Source: Ophioderma brevispina (lineage: Eukaryota; Echinodermata; Ophiuroidea; Amphilepidida; Ophiodermatidae). From it: 64,000 bases of DNA. Below the pieces are notes generated by a model. That model did no database searches. It was not told where the DNA came from and worked only from the letters and a program-made list of their open reading frames with translations. Below are positions 59,217 through 64,000 of the stretch, piece by piece (position 1 is the stretch's first letter; each line of letters begins with the position of its first letter). The position numbers were made by a program, and so were the translations under genes. Where the stretch lies: the NCBI GenBank assembly GCA_023653785.1, contig JAMKCH010005473.1, positions 1-64,000 of the forward strand. Reading direction: 5' to 3'.

Positions 59217-59529
59217 TTATCTGGAAAATGGAGTTTGGGATCTACTTGAAGTTCATGTAGACCGTGACTTGAAATTCTACACGTGCTGTCCTGAGCCCTA
59301 CCCAGAGTTGATTTTTACATTAATCCTAAGACGGAGGTCCAGCTTTTATATCTCTTATCTAATTCTACCATGCGTCTTTTTATCAGCGCTATCTTTGCTG
59401 GATTTTACTTGCCATCAGAGTGTGGCGAGAAACTGACGTTGTCTATCACTAACTTGTTGGCTTTAGTGGTGTTCCAACAGCTGGTTGCAGAGTCCATGCC
59501 ACCCAGTGGAAACGACCCGCCTCTGTTAG
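59217..59529 (+). CDS. nAChR alpha subunit, exon 6 (loop C, TM1, TM2), one-base frameshift
   Basis: Acceptor CTTATGCAG, donor GTATTT. The first base completes a Ser codon from exon 5. Encodes KFYTCCPEPYPEL: the adjacent cysteines that define an alpha subunit, with the Tyr before them and the Tyr after. RRRSSFYISYLILPCV begins TM1. Near 59398-59403 one base is missing compared with the family; the reading resumes in another frame as FYLPSECGEK and LTLSITNLLALVVFQ (TM2), then VAESMPPSGNDPPLLG. TM2 has the Glu at -1', Leu at 9' and Glu at 20' of a cation channel, with an unusual Asn at 7'. Exon length is 313 nt, where phase needs 314. A decayed gene or an assembly error. Confidence 0.9.
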
Positions 59530-60029
59530 GTATTTACCACATGTTGTTGAAGTTTAAACTAACAATTACTCGAAGTACTTAACTCAGTGTATGTGCCTAA
59601 CAATTTAACAGTGCAGTTTGAGGGATATGAGGGATGAGGCGCATATCTGTGGATTTCATGTACACTACGTCCGAAACTCCTGCTCTTTCTTTTAGCTGCG
59701 AATGTCTCTAATGTTAAATTATCTATTATCTTACCTCCGATGTAAATGACAAAAAATAAATAAATAATAATAATAATAGTGGACGGAATAAGCAGTAATT
59801 CCATGACGAGTTCAAATACAATGTCGACCGTGTTTCTACAATGATGAAGATCATGTAAAATAATTTTATTTTTGTGTTGACATGGTTTCTGTTACTTCCT
59901 TTTTATTTGCAAAAAAAAGTGATAAGAATTTTACAATCGTAACATCCATTTTATGCTGAAAGAATAATTGTTGCACGTATAAGGCCCTTTCACCGTAACG
60001 GAAGTTAATTATGTTGAATGTTTGCCATC

Positions 60030-61320
60030 CAGATCATCCAAGCATGCAAGGAATACAATACAAGGTGAGTAAAAAAAAATTGACCCTGATTGTGTCCGCC
60101 ATTTTGAATTTTTAAGAAACATATATCTAACATATGTGGTATCATCTGAAAGCTTAGATCATTATCTTTAATTTGCTGCAAGGGCTGCAAAGATCATTCA
60201 CATCTGTTATGTATACACCAAGCTACAGTCGTTTGAATCAAGTAGTCGGTTTTGCGCGCTGTTCACTGATTCACATTAAAATTAACGGCGTTCAGCAAAG
60301 GAAATCAGTGTCCGGAAGAAAATCGGGCCATTTATTGACTGCATTGACTGCAGAATAAATGTGGCACTATTTAACCCCACCAAATTCAGTCACAATTTAC
60401 CATCGATGCTCTCTTCACGTTTCTACGTCCTCATCACTCATAACAATCATTTGAAAAATAAAGTAACTTGATACATGTATCAGTTTCTGGAGGAGTTCAA
60501 TGAATCATACCATACGAAGGAACATAATCAAATGTACCATACACCCAACTATTACTTACGCCTTTAAGATACCACTTTATTTGACATAACAATAAACATA
60601 CCCTTATCATCATTTTGGGGAGTCATTTCCTTAGTTGGCCGCCATGCATTCAAATGGGAATTCGTGGTAAGGAGGAAAAGCTGACTACTTGATTGTGAGG
60701 ACTTGCCACAGATCACAATATACCACAACTTTCATCAAACTTGCACTTCCATAGACCACAAACTACCACAAAATTTGATTGTGGTATATTGTGGTATATG
60801 CTTAGTAGTTAGGTAAATCATAACTGTACCAATTAGAGTAACTCATCATATACCACAAAATACCACAGTAATAAACAACAACAAACTGCGCCATAGGCCA
60901 CAATGTACAGGGCCGCCGAGAGAAATTGCGGGCCCAGGGGAACCTTGGAGTTATAGGCTTACATGGCGCGGGGTGGGTGCGGGATGTACGTGGATGTACC
61001 ACACTTTATATGTCAATGATAAGATCACATACCACAAACTACCACAAAATATTGTAGATTCTATAACTATCATATACCACAATATACCACAATATTACAT
61101 TGTGTGGTATTTTGTGGTCTAGAGCCTTGTTAGTTAAACGATTGGAATTATCTTTGCATCAAATTAAAGATAATGAAATAGGCTTTCCGATGATTTCACA
61201 TATGTTAGAAATAATAACTCGCCCTGTATATATACATGCACCTGGTTCACCTGAAGATGTAAGATATTTCTGCGGGTGATTGTGTATTCCTGCATGCTTG
61301 GGTCGTTTTGGAGGCAAGTC
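60030..61320. mobile_element. Fold-back element with TACCACAA-rich core, in the last intron
   Basis: The left end (60030-60200) and right end (about 61145-61315) are inverted copies. Shared words are CCAAGCATGC, GGAATACA, CTAACATATGTG, ATCATC-GAAAGC and ATTATCTTTAATTTG. The left end also has TGTCCGCCATTTTGAA. The core (60710-61125) repeats TACCACAA and its inverse TTGTGGTA many times, again as an inverted pair. About 1.3 kb without coding capacity: an element inside an element, or one compound MITE. Confidence 0.6.
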
Positions 61321-61507
61321 AGACCAAGAAAACCTATTGATCTCCTGAGAAAGCGCCTTATCCTCTTTTGTAATGTTTAATGTCTATCCCATGAACTCTG
61401 AAACGTTCTAATTCTTAACAAAGTGTTAAGAATTGTACAAATTAAAAGTGTTATCTTCCGAATATCTCGTTATTCCCATTTAACTATATAACTTTTGTTT
61501 CTCCTAG

Positions 61508-62010
61508 GTGATTATTTCTTGTCGATGATTTCAATGGTATGTTTGTCTGTTGTCATTACCGTCTTGGTACTCCATGTCAGCGCCAAGAACAATCCCGTTC
61601 CGCATTGGGTACAATTGCTAGTTCTTCGTTTTCTTTCACGCTTAATATGTATGCATCGTGAAGAATTTGATCATGACCCCCAACCGGAAAATAAAGTCCG
61701 TGATTCTCAAAACATGGAGTGCGCTTTGAAACTGTTACCCGTGGAGACTTCGAAGGAAGGGCAAGGCATGCCTGGAAATAAGCCTGTTTTTAATCAAAAT
61801 AGCGGTGTTCCCGATTCTATTGTCGATGACCTGCAATTCATACGACGTGATCTAGAGAACAGGAATGCGGAGGGGTTGGCAGTGGAGCAGTGGAAGCATG
61901 TCGGGAGAGTTTTAGATAGATCCCTACTTATCATTTTCTCTCTGTATACGACAATAACATCACTACTTTTGATATCTCGTGCCAGGGGACCCACAGAACA
62001 CCATCATTAA
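61508..62010 (+). CDS. nAChR alpha subunit, last exon (TM3, cytoplasmic loop, TM4, stop)
   Basis: Acceptor TTTCTCCTAG. The first two bases complete the Gly codon split from exon 6. Encodes GDYFLSMISMVCLSVVITVL (TM3), then NNPVPHWVQLLVLRFLSRL, the conserved start of the cytoplasmic loop that follows alpha9/alpha10 TM3. A roughly 80-residue polar loop comes next, then VEQWKHVGRVLDRSLLIIFS and the TM4 helix. The protein ends in RARGPTEHHH and TAA at 62008-62010. The cytoplasmic loop is of ordinary length for a short nAChR. Intact frame throughout. Confidence 0.95.
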
Positions 62011-62019
62011 CTTTGAACG

Positions 62020-62285
62020 CATCCGGAGGGGGGGGGGGGGGTATGTGCCGCCTATAAGATCCTCATTTTCAGGCTCTTTTTCAGTTCCTGAGACCCCCAT
62101 TTTAGGACCATTTCAGTTCCAGAGACCCTACTTTTCATGTCCAAAGCCATATTCTACCAAATTTTCTTCAAAAACCTCAAAAAGTAGCTGAAATTGAGCT
62201 TATTTTTTAATTTTTTTTAAAACCTATTTCCGAAGACCCCATTTTTTGGCCCTCAAATCAGCTCCGGAGCCTCCATTTTTGAAAT
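62020..62285. repeat. Decayed short-word repeat after a poly-G run
   Basis: Begins with a G run (62028-62041) in the 3' untranslated region, then repeats of words like GAGACCCCCATTTT, TTTCAGTTCC and CCCCATTTTTTGG. Same class as 30105-30440. If transcribed, it forms the first part of the receptor 3' untranslated region. Confidence 0.5.
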
Positions 62286-62300
62286 ACGGGAGTACTATAT

Positions 62301-62394
62301 AAAATATAGTACTCAGTTTAACACCCTGAAAATATTAATTTGTCAATAAAATATAGTACTCAGTTTAACACCCTGAAAATATTAATTTGTCAAT
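62301..62394. repeat. Perfect tandem duplication of 47 bp
   Basis: 62301-62347 and 62348-62394 are identical (AAAATATAGTACTCAG...TTTGTCAAT). The AATAAA at each copy's right junction is therefore present twice. About 290 bp after the receptor stop codon. Confidence 0.95.
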
Positions 62395-62397
62395 AAA
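62345..62397 (+). terminator. Candidate poly(A) signals for the nAChR gene
   Basis: AATAAA at 62345-62350 and again at 62392-62397, 335-387 bp after the stop, with T/G-bearing sequence downstream. A further AATAAA is at 63093-63098. Position and hexamer only; no transcript evidence. Confidence 0.4.
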
Positions 62398-62406
62398 AGG
62401 GCCTCA

Positions 62407-62675
62407 TTTTACAAATTAAAATTAATTATGCACACTGATTTCTTTTTATCGTTTAAGGAAATCGGCCTGAATTTGATGTTATAATACTTAATTAGCATTT
62501 TGTAGCATATGCAAATAATTTTCATCATCACAGCTATTTTCATCACTATGATCTAGTAAAGTCTCAATTCCCTTGGCACTTACAGTTCACTAGCTAACAA
62601 ATTAAAATTAGTTATGCACACTGATTTTTTATCATTTAAGGAAATCGACCTGAACGTGATGTTATAGTATAGGTT
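62407..62675. repeat. Direct repeat pair of about 75 bp
   Basis: ACAAATTAAAATTAATTATG near 62411 is matched by ACAAATTAAAATTAGTTATG near 62597. Both continue with CACTGATTT, TTTAAGGAAATCG and TGATGTTATA. They are 186 bp apart and about 90% identical by eye. Confidence 0.75.
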
Positions 62676-63164
62676 TTCCCGGTCAAATTCGTAATTATTT
62701 CATTCAAATAAGTATTATATTCTTTCAATTTCGTGATGAATTTGATTGACTATTGATACACCGGTATCGATTTCCTACAAAATACAAACAGTTTCATTTT
62801 CAGCCATTCGATTTCATTTTGGTGTATTTAACTTCGTTTTTAGGCATCGGAAATCATTTTTGTGCAAATAATTCATTTTGGTTCAATCAAATGAGTTTTT
62901 ATTCAAGCATTTTTGTAATAAACGCAATGAGTGTGATCAAATGACATACAATTTCACCATTAATGTCGTCACGTAGCAACGTGAGCCTACTTATGTCTTC
63001 AGTTTCATTTCTGTTCATTCAATTTACATTATCGGGCATTCAATTTGATAAATGAACAATCTACACCAAACCTTCAGAAGCTATTGCTGTTTAATAAATC
63101 TTGAAATAATGTTTATACTGTAGAATAATTAGTTATTGGAAAAGAAACGATAATCAGCAAGTAA

Positions 63165-63616
63165 CTACACTGCAAAAACTGGGTGTTAAAATTTTAACAC
63201 CAAGTCGGTGTCAAGTTTGTTGGTGTTAGTTTCCGGCGTTGGTGCATAATTTTAATTATGCTTTGTTAGAGGCAAGTAGTCACGATAGAAGCAAAAATAA
63301 CAAAATCAAACATTTTCTACTAAAATATCAGATGTTACAATTAATATAAATGTTAACACCAAAGTTTGGTGTTAATTAACAAGAGGGCGCGGTCCCGTAT
63401 TGATTCCAGGAGAGTGTAAATCAACATCAGTGTCAAATTAACATCACGCAGTGTCATCTAACACCAAAATTTGTCTTCAAATAATACTAGCATGGTGGTA
63501 TTTAACACCGAAATGGTGTAAATCTAACCCCAGTGGATGAAATCCCTATTGATCACAGGAAGGAGTTAAAATTAACTCCCATGGTGTTAAAGTTAACACC
63601 CCAATTTTTGAGTGTA
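63165..63616. mobile_element. MITE with CTACACT ends and many GGTGTTAA words
   Basis: Left end CTACACTGCAAAAACTGGGT and, in reverse complement at the right, CTACACTCAAAAATTGGGGT, each followed by GTTAA...TTAACACC. GGTGTTAA or TTAACACC recurs about ten times inside. An inner inverted pair (TTAACACCAAAGTTTGGTGT) is near 63353. Non-coding; ends of this type are common among animal MITEs. Confidence 0.75.
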
Positions 63617-64000
63617 GGGTCATTATTAAAGGTCTTGTTTTCTTTTTGTTTAATACTTTTTTTTCTTGACGATTTATACAATTTATTCCATGTGCTTGTA
63701 TCTTGTTTTTTCTTTGTTTATTATCTTCTCATGATTATCAAAAATTCCACTGCAGATTAAACATAAGAAATAGAGACATATCATGGTCATATATATTTAC
63801 TTTGTATATAATGTGGGGTGAGAAAAAATCAGCGACTTGCGCTTGTTGACAGTCTTGCCGGAAACAGAATAGGCCTACACAGCCATTACACCGTAAAACT
63901 ATTAACTTCCCGGCCACAGTTTTTACAATGATGTGGTTTGAGATAAACTATATGTACCACATTGTAATAATGCGTACATAATCATATCTTTAATTATTCA
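63617..64000. other. Non-coding, no feature seen
   Basis: T-rich then AT-rich sequence to the window end. The short frame at 63533-63760 overlaps the MITE and has no recognisable domain. Confidence 0.45.

Larger units (their letters stand above)
17985..62010 (+). other. nAChR alpha-subunit gene (alpha9/alpha10-like), six exons seen
   Basis: Gene span from the first recognised exon to the stop codon. Six + strand exons join in phase to about 448 residues of a Cys-loop ligand-gated cation channel subunit. Parts in order are the extracellular domain (exons 2-5), the vicinal-cysteine loop C, TM1 and TM2 (exon 6), and TM3, the cytoplasmic loop and TM4 (exon 7). The PEPYPE..FTL stretch after the two cysteines, SSFYI before TM1, VFQ..VAESMPPS after TM2 and NPVPHW after TM3 point to the alpha9/alpha10 class. 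Introns are about 14.3, 18.1, 0.36, 7.9 and 2.0 kb and packed with transposons. The signal-peptide exon was not found and may lie upstream. Exon 6 holds a one-base frameshift. In the animal the protein would form acetylcholine-gated cation channels at the plasma membrane. Confidence 0.9.

Noticed and set aside
1..64000. CRISPR array, operon or bacterial origin
   Set aside because: Spliced receptor gene, LINEs, SINEs and Penelope element show an animal genome. No repeat-spacer pattern of constant length was seen.

Overview
Eukaryotic, AT-rich and very repeat-dense DNA from an animal. The one host gene I recognise is a nicotinic acetylcholine receptor (nAChR) alpha subunit on the + strand. Six exons are visible (17985-18136, 32424-32468, 50613-50722, 51086-51310, 59217-59529, 61508-62010). 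Their lengths and phases fit the classic animal nAChR gene, including the 45-nt and 110-nt exons. The protein most resembles the alpha9/alpha10 class. The signal-peptide exon is not identified. L1/Tx1-like and CR1/Jockey-like LINEs, a Penelope-like element, DIRS-like fragments, a Tc1/IS630-type transposase relic, tRNA-derived SINEs and many inverted-repeat MITEs suggest a marine invertebrate. A deuterostome such as an echinoderm or hemichordate is my best guess, with low certainty.

Layout: 1-7845 two copies of one L1/Tx1-like LINE, the second carrying two nested inverted-repeat insertions. 7846-16265 a reverse-strand LINE relic, a long inverted repeat, a 17-bp tandem repeat, a family ending in CACACCGGTGTG, a palindromic MITE and an (AAAT)n tract. 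16266-23805 a 3.77-kb segment with nAChR exon 2, followed by an indel-ridden second copy. 23810-31165 degenerate intronic repeats. 32070-35985 a second segment with exon 3, again followed by an indel-ridden copy. 36205-38125 MITE, SINE and DIRS-like fragments. 38132-47580 a 9.4-kb tandem array of about nine monomers. 47590-52800 exons 4 and 5 and small repeats. 52807-58945 a SINE, a CR1-like LINE with a nested MITE, a Penelope-like element and a Tc1-like transposase relic, all inside one intron. 59217-62010 the last two exons with a fold-back element between them. 62301-63616 a perfect 47-bp duplication with poly(A) signals and a MITE.

Two points matter most. First, several second copies differ from the first almost only by small insertions and deletions, with few substitutions. 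That is how unpolished long-read sequence looks, so the duplicated exons 2 and 3 are probably assembly artefacts. Second, the 38132-47580 array starts and ends exactly on a TTAA-flanked MITE with CCCTTTC-type ends. The same MITE is present in some internal monomers and cleanly absent from three others, leaving an empty TTAA site. This looks like a piggyBac-type non-autonomous element tied to the birth or spread of a satellite-like array inside a receptor intron.
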